NCBI GenBank assembly: GCA_041749595.1
Contig: JBGTBA010000062.1
Span: 1 to 38,133, forward strand
Length of the DNA: 38,133 bases
Reading direction: 5' to 3'
From: Aurantibrevibacter sp041749595
GTDB lineage: Bacteria > Bacteroidota > Bacteroidia > Flavobacteriales > Flavobacteriaceae
In this document: in pieces, positions 25,982 through 35,000 of the stretch
How positions within the stretch are numbered: the first letter of the stretch is position 1
How the letters are laid out: every line of letters starts with the position of its first letter
Notes under the pieces: model-generated
Database searches by the model: none
The model's input: the letters and a program-made list of their open reading frames with translations, nothing else
What the model was told of the DNA's origin: nothing
Made by a program: the position numbers and the translations under genes

Positions 25982-27712
25982 TTATAAAACAGATGTGGTT
26001 ATCTCAATATCGGAATATTGCCAGGCACGGTCAAATTCTTCTTTTATTACTTGGGCTTCCTTTGTTTTCCCTTGGGCATTAAGACTTTGGTATAGTCCCA
26101 TTAAAGACCATCCATTTTGACGGAGCACTTCCAGATCTTCCCTATATACTTTTTCTGCCTCATCATACTTTTGGGCTTTCAGTAATACGGTTCCTAAATT
26201 TTGTCGTGTGGGGATATGCCATGCCGCCGGTTCGGTATATGTTAAGGCATCTTCAGCGGCAACTGCTTTTTCAAGGTGTTCAATGGCCGCAGGGGTATCC
26301 CCTTTTAATGCAGCAAGTTCACCGGCCACAACTTCATAAGCAACTTTTGCAATAGATGAGCTGGGATCAAAACCAGAGGCTATTAAATTTTCCAATGCAG
26401 GATCTATGAGCATCCCTTGTAGCGCATCGAGTTCTTCCTGGGCTTCGTTTATATTGTTTTTTCTAACAAAGGCTATGCCCCTGGCATAGTGCCATATAAG
26501 TTTTAAATGTTTTATTTTGGCATTCGGACTTGGAGTTGTCAAAATTTCGTTCCATTTTCCAAACCGTGTATAGGCGAGTAGGGGCGTAGCGGCAAAATTT
26601 TGTAAAAAAGGCATTTCCACCAGCTCTCCCGTAGGTACTTTTTCCGCAGTTTTTTTTGCTGCTTCAATGGCTATCTTGCTGTCTCCCAAGAAACTGGCTG
26701 CTGACCATAGAAAATGAATGTTATGGGGATAATACCCCAAAGGATACATGCCCTGAGAATAACATTGCGAAATATAGTCTTCATCGGCCAAAATGGCCTC
26801 CTGATTGACTCTAACGGCATCTAAATATCGACCCACTCTAATGTAGATATGGGAGGGCATGTGGACAATATGGCCCGCGGCGGGCATTAAAGACCCCAAC
26901 TTATCGGCACTTGGAACCGCCAAATCCGGATCCGGGACCTCCACCATATGGATATAGTAGTGATGTGCTCCCGGATTGGACGGATTTATGGCCATTGCCT
27001 TTTCCAGAGCCTCTTTGGCCTCCGCGATGTTTGGCGATGGATTACCGTCCTTATCCCAATAATTCCAAGGGACGGTATTCATAACCGCTTCTGCATAAAA
27101 CACTTGCACATCAGCATCTTTAGGGAATTTTTGTGCCACTTCGGACATGGCGTTCATATATGCCGTATTCAATTCGGCAACATCCATGGATAGATCCTCA
27201 TTGTATCTTTTGCCCAATGCGGCGATCAATGCCTGTTCTTTTGGGGTTGCTTTAGAGGCTAGGCTTTGGGCTTTTTTTACCGCATCGTTCGCTTTCCTTT
27301 TTCGTTCGTCATCCGGTAAGGGGTCATTAATATTGGGTCCCAATGCATAGGCTTGTCCCCAATACGCCATGGCGGCATTCGGATCTAAACGTGACGCTTC
27401 CATAAATGAGCGGTGAGCTTCGGCATGATTGAAGGCATAACTGAGCCTTAATCCCTGATTAAAAAATAGTTGTGCCCTCTCATTTCCGGTGCTTATTTTA
27501 AACTTCAAATCACCTAAATTTTCAAATAAAGGCGCAATCTGTTGGGTGGTATCAACATCTTTCAATAAGAATTTGGTAGGGGCGCACTTGGTAAAACTAA
27601 AAGACGCTTTTTGATGATTTTCGGATATTTCATATCCTTCAGGAGTGTCTAAAAAATAGACCACGGTCAAAAGTCCGATTGCAATTAGAGCCGGAATTAA
27701 CTTTGTTTTCAT
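25982..27712 (-). CDS. Secreted tetratricopeptide-repeat protein
   Basis: The 576-residue protein begins with a signal anchor (ALIAIGLLTVVYFLD). TPR-like helices are clear at about 68-125 (RLSYAFNHAEAHRSFMEASRLDPNAAMAYWG) and near the C-terminus (about 470-570: LGTVLLKAQKYDEAEKVYREDLEVL). The middle contains conserved HHYYIHMVE and HMPSHIYIRVGRY stretches typical of this Bacteroidota family, whose His residues might bind metal or haem, though no CxxCH is present. The function is unknown; a role as scaffold in the periplasm is plausible. It is the first gene of the TPR-SCO pair. Confidence 0.85.
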   Translation of the reverse strand: MKTKLIPALIAIGLLTVVYFLDTPEGYEISENHQKASFSFTKCAPTKFLLKDVDTTQQIAPLFENLGDLKFKISTGNERAQLFFNQGLRLSYAFNHAEAHRSFMEASRLDPNAAMAYWGQAYALGPNINDPLPDDERKRKANDAVKKAQSLASKATPKEQALIAALGKRYNEDLSMDVAELNTAYMNAMSEVAQKFPKDADVQVFYAEAVMNTVPWNYWDKDGNPSPNIAEAKEALEKAMAINPSNPGAHHYYIHMVEVPDPDLAVPSADKLGSLMPAAGHIVHMPSHIYIRVGRYLDAVRVNQEAILADEDYISQCYSQGMYPLGYYPHNIHFLWSAASFLGDSKIAIEAAKKTAEKVPTGELVEMPFLQNFAATPLLAYTRFGKWNEILTTPSPNAKIKHLKLIWHYARGIAFVRKNNINEAQEELDALQGMLIDPALENLIASGFDPSSSIAKVAYEVVAGELAALKGDTPAAIEHLEKAVAAEDALTYTEPAAWHIPTRQNLGTVLLKAQKYDEAEKVYREDLEVLRQNGWSLMGLYQSLNAQGKTKEAQVIKEEFDRAWQYSDIEITTSVL

Positions 27713-28087
27713 AACTTATTTATTTGTTTTGCGGTTGGTTCTGTATAGTTTTCTATATTGCAGGGATTCAATGGGCATACCCTTCAGGTATGGGTTTTAT
27801 TCCTATTTTCAGGAAAGTTGGGGGCAATTTTAAAGGTAAGATTTATTTTTTATTTTTCAAGTCGTTTTATAAGGAATATTTTGAATGGATTGACGACTAT
27901 CTACTTTGTAATCAATGGAATAAAACTGTGTATGCTTCTAAAATAAATTTACAAAGTACTTTTTCGCCAAAGTGTTTTTTGTTTTTTTAGGCTTTATTGA
28001 CAAAAAAACGGGAAGAATACTTCCATAAACAAGGGGATTGTTTAAAATACCATAAAGTTCTTACAAAAAGGTATTGGTCATTAGTAT

Positions 28088-28171
28088 TTAGAGCAACCCC
28101 CTTGCCTTAATTTCCAGGTATTTATTGATTGTGGCAAGGGTTAAACTTGAATTGAGATCATCAGTATTTTC
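28088..28171 (-). pseudogene. Possible remnant of a coding 3' end
   Basis: A 27-codon open stretch reads ENTDDLNSSLTLATINKYLE and then IKARGLL before a stop. It resembles a natural helical C-terminus but has no start and is preceded by a stop. It may be what is left of a lost gene; the family is not recognised. Confidence 0.25.
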
Positions 28172-28226
28172 TTATACCGTATAATTTTTAACGACTTTCT
28201 CTGAAAGCTACAATTAAGATTTTTTG

Positions 28227-28279
28227 GCAAATAGAATCAGCACGGATAAATCCGCAGCCTTAAATTTAAGGCTATTTGC
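28227..28279. ncRNA. Nested palindromes, possible three-way-junction structure
   Basis: GCAAAT (28227-28232) pairs with ATTTGC (28274-28279). Inside are two perfect hairpins: CGGAT-AA-ATCCG (28243-28254) and the 18-bp palindrome AGCCTTAAATTTAAGGCT (28256-28273). The fold could be an RNA element or a DNA recombination or protein-binding site. No known family is recognised. Confidence 0.35.
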
Positions 28280-28387
28280 TATCCACTTGGTTTGATTTCA
28301 TGAATATCAGCACAAAAGCATAAAAAAAATGAAGCTATAGTGGTTTAGTGCGTTTGCCGTGCCTAATAAATGAAGGGTGTTTTTGGT

Positions 28388-28795
28388 TTAAAGTTGTTTT
28401 ATGTACTTTATCAACATCCACCTATCTTCCTCGTCTGTTATGACCTTATCAAAGGAAGGCATATCGCCTCTTCCCACTTTTATTTTATAATATACACCGC
28501 CGTCTGACTGTTTTTTGAAAGATTCCGATGTAAAATTGGCTACTTGGGTATTCAGTAGTTTTGAGGTGGTACCATCACCTTTTCCTAGATTCCCATGGCA
28601 ATGTTTACAGTTTTTGGAATAGAGAGCCCGTCCTATCCTATCTTCATCATCCGTATTGGCAAATGGATTTTTTAAGGATTTGTATTCTAGTGGAGCCTCC
28701 CAAGGCTCTTGTAACGAAGTTTTTTCAATTTTCATGGCCATAGCCAAGCAGCCCAAGGTTATAATTCCCAAGATCGGAAAAAGCTGTTTTCTCAT
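28388..28795 (-). CDS. Small secreted cytochrome c
   Basis: The start at 28795 (MRKQLFPILGIITLGCLAMAM) gives a signal or anchor and a protein of 135 residues; two more in-frame ATGs at 28819 and 28834 would lengthen the n-region. The class I cytochrome c domain has the haem motif CKHCH within YSKNCKHCHGNLGKGDG and a likely axial Met in GRGDMPSF. It should carry electrons in the periplasm. It is the last gene of the redox locus, 152 nt after the DUF5777 gene, and has its own candidate promoter with a homopolymer-rich spacer. Confidence 0.9.
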   Translation of the reverse strand: MRKQLFPILGIITLGCLAMAMKIEKTSLQEPWEAPLEYKSLKNPFANTDDEDRIGRALYSKNCKHCHGNLGKGDGTTSKLLNTQVANFTSESFKKQSDGGVYYKIKVGRGDMPSFDKVITDEEDRWMLIKYIKQL

Positions 28796-28884
28796 CTGTT
28801 TATATATTTTAAAAGTCATGTTTCGGATTAACATAAGGTTAAATTATATAGCTTTAAGGTTATTGCATTTGCTGCTGCCTTGTC

Positions 28885-28917
28885 CAAACTATTTTTAGTT
28901 TTTTTTGGGGGGGGCAA
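28885..28917 (-). promoter_or_regulatory. Candidate promoter with C8A8 spacer
   Basis: Read on the minus strand, TTG (28915-28917) is followed by C8 and A8 and, after 23 nt in all, by TAGTTTG (28885-28891). This resembles the -33/-7 pair at the long end of the allowed spacing and would drive the small cytochrome gene. Confidence 0.4.
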
Positions 28918-28947
28918 TGCCAGCCATCCTTCATTTAGATATTGGGC

Positions 28948-29814
28948 TCAAAATCTGTAAGCCCGGGTTATATTGAATCCAATAAGAATGTCGCCGGCAA
29001 AAAAATCGTGTTGATTGAACACATGATTTTGTTGCGGGACAATACCATTGTAATTTCCCACAAAGAATTGAAAGGCATGGCCCGTGGTGGCAAATTCAAA
29101 CCCTACGGCCAAGCCGGCATAAGGTTCATTACCAGCACTTGCATTTCCTTGCATTTGATCGAATGGCTGATTAAAGTCTACCAATAGGGAAGTTTGCGGA
29201 CTTAATTTAAACCTTCCTCCAAGGGCAATGGCAAAAACATCGTTGGACCTCTTGTATTCCACAAAGTTGTAATGGGATAAGCTGGGAGCAAATTGAAGTG
29301 ATAGGTTTGGACCCATACGTCTCGTGATAATCAATTGGTTAAAGAACGAGAACCGATCCTGATCAAATTCAAACAATTCCTTCTTGTCCGCATTTACGGT
29401 AAAATTTCCAAAATAAGTTACGCTGATCGGGGTTTTAGCAGACTTGGTTTGCCTTAATATGGCAGCCTTAAAGCTAAAATCCTGAAGGCGGTTGAATTTG
29501 GTAGTACCAAAACCAAGGGTAACTCGATTACTAACCGCATAGGCTGCGCCCAACCGAATGTTAGCAGGTCCCCAAATCCCCGCAAGGTCATTATTTCCGG
29601 AATTTATCAAACCAAATCGGTGCATGATCTGTATCTCGAGTGTTTTATGGGGAAAAACGACATTCGTAGGGTTATTGATGATATAGGAACCTTCGAAAGC
29701 TTGCCGTGCCGGTTTTTCTTGTACCGTATCCTTACCCTTTTGTTGCGATTGTGCATACAAGGAGAGGAGGGCAAAAACGATTACGGGGATGTTTTTAGCG
29801 TACATATATGGCAA
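28948..29814 (-). CDS. DUF5777 family outer-membrane beta-barrel protein
   Basis: The 288-residue protein has a signal peptide (cleavage near LYAQS). It is made of alternating amphipathic strands, with the family phrase NPTNVVFPHKTLEIQIMHRFG at about 47-68 and a final aromatic residue (RAYRF) that suits outer-membrane insertion. DUF5777 proteins are found in Bacteroidota beside cytochromes. Here the gene is 10 nt from a haem lipoprotein gene. A 12-14-stranded barrel could serve as a pore or as a sheath for a haem protein. The function is not established; the barrel call is confident. Confidence 0.88.
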   Translation of the reverse strand: MPYMYAKNIPVIVFALLSLYAQSQQKGKDTVQEKPARQAFEGSYIINNPTNVVFPHKTLEIQIMHRFGLINSGNNDLAGIWGPANIRLGAAYAVSNRVTLGFGTTKFNRLQDFSFKAAILRQTKSAKTPISVTYFGNFTVNADKKELFEFDQDRFSFFNQLIITRRMGPNLSLQFAPSLSHYNFVEYKRSNDVFAIALGGRFKLSPQTSLLVDFNQPFDQMQGNASAGNEPYAGLAVGFEFATTGHAFQFFVGNYNGIVPQQNHVFNQHDFFAGDILIGFNITRAYRF

Positions 29815-29824
29815 ATTATGATGG

Positions 29825-30265
29825 TTAATTGTCTAATGCCCCCTGCTCGATCCAGTTTCTGAACAAATTGATATCTGACTCTGGTAAACCACCACTCGGT
29901 GGCATAATACTGGGATTTCCCAAAAGCCTTTGATAAAGTGCGCTTGCATTGAGGTCATTGGCCTTAACCAAGTTTCTATTCAGTAAGGATTGATAGGAAT
30001 TGCCCTCGCTTAAATCGGGAGAAGGATTGATTGCGGGATGACATAGGATGCAATTGCGGTTAAAAATGGGCTGGATATCTGTTTTAAAGGAAACTGCAAT
30101 GTCAACAGGATCAAATTCTTCACCTTGGTCATAATAGCAACTTAGGGGCAATAGGCACAGTAGCATAGTAACCAGAACTTTTGCGGCACCCTTAAAAATT
30201 TTCGTCTTGCCCGGATTGGGTCTTAGCAGCAGATGAATACCCGCTGTTTTTCTAATTTTTCCCAT
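29825..30265 (-). CDS. Haem-binding lipoprotein (single CxxCH)
   Basis: The 146-residue protein has a long basic leader, a hydrophobic segment (about 28-42) and a lipobox LPLSC (Cys43). One haem motif CILCH is at 72-76 in FNRNCILCHP, with a likely Met ligand in SIMPPSGG (about 120-126). The form ADIQPIFxxNCxxCH...MPP matches planctomycete-type cytochrome c domains. It should be a lipid-anchored electron carrier. It lies 10 nt before the barrel gene and 59 nt after the dihaem gene, so it belongs to the operon. The start might be further in, because the n-region is unusually long. Confidence 0.88.
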   Translation of the reverse strand: MGKIRKTAGIHLLLRPNPGKTKIFKGAAKVLVTMLLCLLPLSCYYDQGEEFDPVDIAVSFKTDIQPIFNRNCILCHPAINPSPDLSEGNSYQSLLNRNLVKANDLNASALYQRLLGNPSIMPPSGGLPESDINLFRNWIEQGALDN

Positions 30266-30324
30266 TTATCAATTCAAATTTTGTTAAACATAATTGCAAT
30301 TGTCCTCATATAGGCCTGTTAGCG

Positions 30325-31989
30325 TCAGTTCAAAGAATCAATATACTGGTTAATGAGAGCCACGCCTTCCACATGAATTACGGAGGTTCCTAAAAGCGGC
30401 ATAAAGTACCCAGGTATTTGTGTGGACATCCTATCTTGGATCGCCGTTTTAACATTGTTTATTTTGCTGTTATTGAACGTAGTTTCATAGCTAAAATCAA
30501 AATCCCCTCCATAATTGATCGTGTAGGATCCTCCGGGTTGGTGACAGTGTGCACAATTGATATCCAAGTAGGCCCGTGCACGTTGTTTCAGTTCAATGTT
30601 TTGGTCTTCCCAATTGGGCAATACGTTGATTTGAGAACTGTTTGGGGCGTTGGTCAACAGGCCCTTGTCCATAAAATCTTGGATCTGATCGCTATCATTT
30701 ATTATGTTCAATGTCCTCATTTTAAGCCCGATGGGTTGCATCGTATTATTGTTGCCATGACATTGGAAACATAGCGATTTCTGTAAAATCTTGTAATTGA
30801 TCTCCCTACTGTTACCCATAAGATCAACCCAATTTACCGGAACCACTTGTGCGTTTTCGAAGTAGTTGGCCTCATTTTGGGACGCATTCCATACATAGGT
30901 GCCGGCATTCCATGTGCCGTTTTGTTTTATGAGCACCTGAGTCTCAATGATTTTTTTGCTGCTCTCCGGATTTCTTTCATCTGTTAAATAATAAAAGGTT
31001 TTAGTCAAAATGGTATTGTCCGGAAAAATGGGTAGCCCATTTCCGATGTAAACCATAGATTGTCCCTTGGGTAAAGACACGGTTCTTAACTGATACGAAT
31101 AACTGGCAAAGGCGGAACTGTTGAGACGGTATTCATGGGATGTCTCTCTTAGTTTAAGTTCACCAATAGGATCCTCAAAAATTTTCAATTGGCTCAAGGA
31201 TGGCAAGAATTCCGGAACTCCATAGATGCGATTGTCGGAATAGGGATCCGAGCCGAAAGCTAGCTCGTTGCCATTTATCATACCATCCCCGTCACAATCA
31301 CTTTCGATCCAAAGGGGATTTGAAGTATCGTAACCGAGATAGCCCTTATTTTGGGGAGGGTCACACGGATCGTTCATGTCGGTTCCCTGTATTATTTCAC
31401 GTTCGTCCTTAATGCCGTCACCATCGGTGTCCAGACCCCCAATTTCATCAAAATAGGGATTGGTGCCAAGTGCTATTTCCCCACCGTTGTTGATGCCATC
31501 TCCATCACAATCGGCATTGAACCAGATCGGATTCGTGGTGTCGTAATTGACATTACTGTGAATTCCATCGCAAGGGTTAAACCGATCCGTGCCGTTTTCC
31601 AATTCCAGATAATCCAAAATGCCATCGCCATCCGAATCGATCAATTCGTTCAAATAAGCATTTGTGCCGTTCTTGGATTCTTCCCCATTGGTAATGCCAT
31701 CGTTGTCACAGTCTGAATTTGCCCAAACCACGTTCAGTACATCAAAGTTTAGATAGTCGTGAGATTGTGGCGGATCACAGGGACTATTTTTATCTGATCC
31801 GTTCAAGGTCTCCTGACTATCTGGGATGCCGTCCCCGTCCGCATCTATGTCCATTTCATTGAGAGGCAATATACGATCCGTAGTACATGCCATTGCCAAA
31901 AAAAGCACAACTACTAATTGGAGAAGGCTCCGCTTTTCTTTGTAAAGTATGCCATAATTGGCTTTTCTACTTGTGTAATCCTTTTTCAT
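30325..31989 (-). CDS. Lipoprotein with calcium-binding repeats and SO2930-type dihaem cytochrome domain
   Basis: The 554-residue protein is a lipoprotein (lipobox LAMAC, Cys35). Three repeats of about 67 residues follow (47-116, 118-184, 186-252). Each has two DxDGDGI-type calcium loops and a CD(P/G)-to-DCD(G/N)DG cysteine pair, as in thrombospondin type 3 repeats. The C-terminal domain (about 260-554) resembles the SO2930/HNE_0200 family, with haem motifs CFQCH (407-411) and CAHCH (479-483) and Met530 in FMPLLG as a possible ligand. The repeats probably form a rigid calcium-dependent stalk that lifts the haem domain off the membrane. It lies 13 nt after the giant PKD protein gene. The electron-transfer role is inferred from the haems. 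Confidence 0.88.
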   Translation of the reverse strand: MKKDYTSRKANYGILYKEKRSLLQLVVVLFLAMACTTDRILPLNEMDIDADGDGIPDSQETLNGSDKNSPCDPPQSHDYLNFDVLNVVWANSDCDNDGITNGEESKNGTNAYLNELIDSDGDGILDYLELENGTDRFNPCDGIHSNVNYDTTNPIWFNADCDGDGINNGGEIALGTNPYFDEIGGLDTDGDGIKDEREIIQGTDMNDPCDPPQNKGYLGYDTSNPLWIESDCDGDGMINGNELAFGSDPYSDNRIYGVPEFLPSLSQLKIFEDPIGELKLRETSHEYRLNSSAFASYSYQLRTVSLPKGQSMVYIGNGLPIFPDNTILTKTFYYLTDERNPESSKKIIETQVLIKQNGTWNAGTYVWNASQNEANYFENAQVVPVNWVDLMGNSREINYKILQKSLCFQCHGNNNTMQPIGLKMRTLNIINDSDQIQDFMDKGLLTNAPNSSQINVLPNWEDQNIELKQRARAYLDINCAHCHQPGGSYTINYGGDFDFSYETTFNNSKINNVKTAIQDRMSTQIPGYFMPLLGTSVIHVEGVALINQYIDSLN

Positions 31990-32002
31990 TTTGCCAATCT
32001 AT

Positions 32003-35000
32003 TTAGTTTGCTACCAGCAATTCCAATGTGATTTTTTCACCATTGTCCATTTCAAATCCAATAAAATAGAGACTTCCCTGGCCCAAGGTTGCAATGGGAA
32101 TTTCATACACGCCATGGGCATATATGTCCTGAGGACTGAACAGCCCAACGAGCCTACCACTAAGGTCGTGGATGTAAATCCTGGACACAGATCTGTTTTC
32201 ATCGCTTAGGTCAATTAGCTGTACACTGGCGATATCCTTAGCGGGGTTAACCATGATATTGCCATTTAACGATTGGTTTTCCTTTGGTAGTAGAACGACT
32301 ATGGAAACCGTGGTGGTATGGCTCATGCCTATGCCATTGAATACGGTCAGGGTCACTTCGTATATACCGGCTTTATTGAAAACATGCGTAGTTGTTATTT
32401 CAGCGGAGGTAGCGTTGGCTTCGTTAAAACGCCAAAGGAACTTTGTGATCTTTTCAAAAGGAACAGAGTTTTCTGCGGAAAAGGTTACCTCCAGTGGAGC
32501 ATTACCCCTGGCTGGATTGGCGGAAATGATAGCTAGCGGGGCATCCACCTGTCCATTTTTAACCAACACGGAAAGCGTTGTGATATCGGTTAAGCCCTCT
32601 GCATCAGTAACTTCCAGTACAATTGTAAATGTACCCTGTTCTGTAAAGGTATAGTCGGTATCCATTGCGTTCGATATGGGCGTTCCATCAAGAAAATACC
32701 ATTGAAAACCTACTACATCTTTGTCATCTGTGGAGTTTCCCCCAAAGAAGTTCACTGTAAAGGGTATTGTGCCTATAGTGGAAGATGCTGTGGCAATAGC
32801 CACCGGTGCCTGATTGGTGGGGGTATTGACCGCAATTGTCGTAATGGCCGTATGGGTAAGTCCATCTTCATCGGTAACGGTCAAGGAAACAGTATAGTTG
32901 CCAGATGAAGTGAATGTTTTTTCAGGTTTTATTTCTATAGATGTCGTACCATCGTTAAAATCCCAATAATAACTGGCGATCCCAACATCGTCAAAAGATT
33001 CGGAACCATCAAATAGTACAACAAGAGGAGCGTTCCCGAATGCGGGTGTCGCTTGGGCCACAGCTGTTGGTGGCTCGTTGATGGGTGCACTAACCGACAC
33101 TGTGACTGTTGTGGTATCCAATAGCCCCTCCATATCCATTACAGAGAGTTCAACTTGGTAAATGCCGGACTGTGAAAAGGTATGTATGGGGTTTATCTGG
33201 TTCGATACAGGTGTGTCGTCCTTAAAATCCCAAGTATATGCAGTTATGCCTTCATCATCTGTAGAATCTTGTCCGAGGAAAGAGACAACCAAAGGAGCTG
33301 TACCGTTTGAAGGTAGCGCACTGGCAATGGCCACAGGGGGTTGATTGATGGGTTCGGAGACCTGGATTCTTAATGATTGTATATCCGTTAACCCTTGTGT
33401 GTTTTCCACGGTAAGCACCACGTCATAAATACCCGGGGTAGTATAGGTATGTACAGGATTGGCCAAAACGGATACTGGAGAACCATCCATAAAGTCCCAT
33501 TGATAACGTACCACTTGAACGGCATCTGTTGAGTTGCTTCCGGTAAAATGTACTTCCAAAGGAACAGTACCCGATATGGGATTTGCGCTTGCCACTGCAG
33601 TGGGAGATTGGTTTGTAATACCGGTAATTTCAATGGCCGAAATTTTGGGTTGATTAACCCCTCCATTTTCCGCCAAGGAAGTAAAACCTAGGTTGAGCTC
33701 GCCATCGGTAACGGAAACCTCAAAAGACTTGGATATCGGAGTCTCAGGCTCTGTTTCTGCCAGGATGTCAAAGTCATCTAGTATGGTGGAACCTTCCATT
33801 AGCACATCGAAAATGCGGGAACCTACTGCTCCAGAAGCACCTCCTGTAGCGTTCCAATAGATTTCGGCGAAATGCAGCACCACATTGTAAAGCCCGTTCT
33901 CTAAGGGAATGGCGTAATCAAAGACCAATGAGGAAGACGTGCGTTCAGTTTGGAACAATGCCGCGGTTTGGGCGTTGGGATTTTGAAAAGGTTGGCCACC
34001 ATTAAAATAATGGTCTGCCTCGAACAATTTTCCATTGTATTGGTATTGGGGGCCACCGGCATTAATCCGCAAAGAAAAACCGCTGATTTCTGGGAGTACG
34101 TTTAAAAAATCCCAAGTACCTTCCAATTCAACTCCAGTTGCGTGGGAAGATCCGATAATACCCACCGCCAAATCCAAATTCTCTTGCTGAATTGCCTTTA
34201 GCACATTGCCTTTGGCAAGCATCGTGGCAGCAGTTTTACGAGAACCTCCGTCCATTTCGTATTCAAAGTCTATCTGACCATTTGTGGGGTCTATCAAAAA
34301 ATAAAACACAAGAGCGGCTTGAGGTCTTTCCTCAATGGGGATACTTATATTTACTGGTGTTTCGGGAACACCACTATTTTCCTGTAATACCGTAAATCCC
34401 TGTTTTGTAATTACGTACTTAATGTAGTCGTCTTGAAATCCATCACCAATAAAAAATCCTAGTTCTCCTTGTGGAGCAGCACTATTTCCATAAAGCTGCA
34501 AGGGGCCATGAAATCCCATTAGTTTACCCATGACCCGTACTTTTCCCGTGTTTTGGTCTATTCGGATACCATATTGGAATCCTTTCTCTTGATTGTTAGA
34601 ACTGCCCAATGCAGTACCCTCGTTTATTTGGAGGGTAATGGTACCTGTGGTTTCATCAAAACTATCGTTCGGATTTGGACCTGCCCCAGTACGATCGATC
34701 CAATTGACCCAATTGGGTCCTGTTGCGCCGTTGTTCATTACTCCTGTGAACCCAAGGTTTTTGTAGCCACCCATATTTTGTGTGGCGAAAAAATCATTGC
34801 TGATGGGTAGGATAAATGCGTCACTTCCCGAAGTTGTTGGATCGCCTAACTGAAATGGGTCAAAAGAATCCGGAATAGCATCCGCATCGTCATCAGGATC
34901 GTTGAGGTCGGAAACATACGGAGGTCCCAATATCCGGTCATGATCGGATGGATATAAATTACCGTTGCAATGTGGGGAGCCATTGTCCAATTCATCTTGG

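Larger units (their letters stand above)
27713..28387. other. Long AT-rich intergenic region with structured elements
   Basis: No intact gene was found in these 675 bp. It should carry the promoter of the TPR gene. It also holds a possible protein remnant (28088-28171), an inverted repeat (CCCTTGCC at 28099-28106, GGCAAGGG at 28133-28140), and a compact set of nested palindromes at 28227-28279. A frame at 27724-27990 has a phenylalanine- and lysine-rich composition and no family features. Confidence 0.5.

Noticed and set aside
27724..27990. 88-codon frame with many aromatic residues
   Set aside because: Composition mirrors the AT-rich intergenic DNA; no start context or domain.
31351..31716. 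121-codon plus-strand frame opposite the dihaem lipoprotein gene
   Set aside because: It is the antisense shadow of the calcium-binding repeats; its apparent repeats come from the real gene.
32253..33666. Repeated blocks in the PKD region considered as a mobile repeat
   Set aside because: They encode five diverged PKD domains in one frame and have little nucleotide identity.
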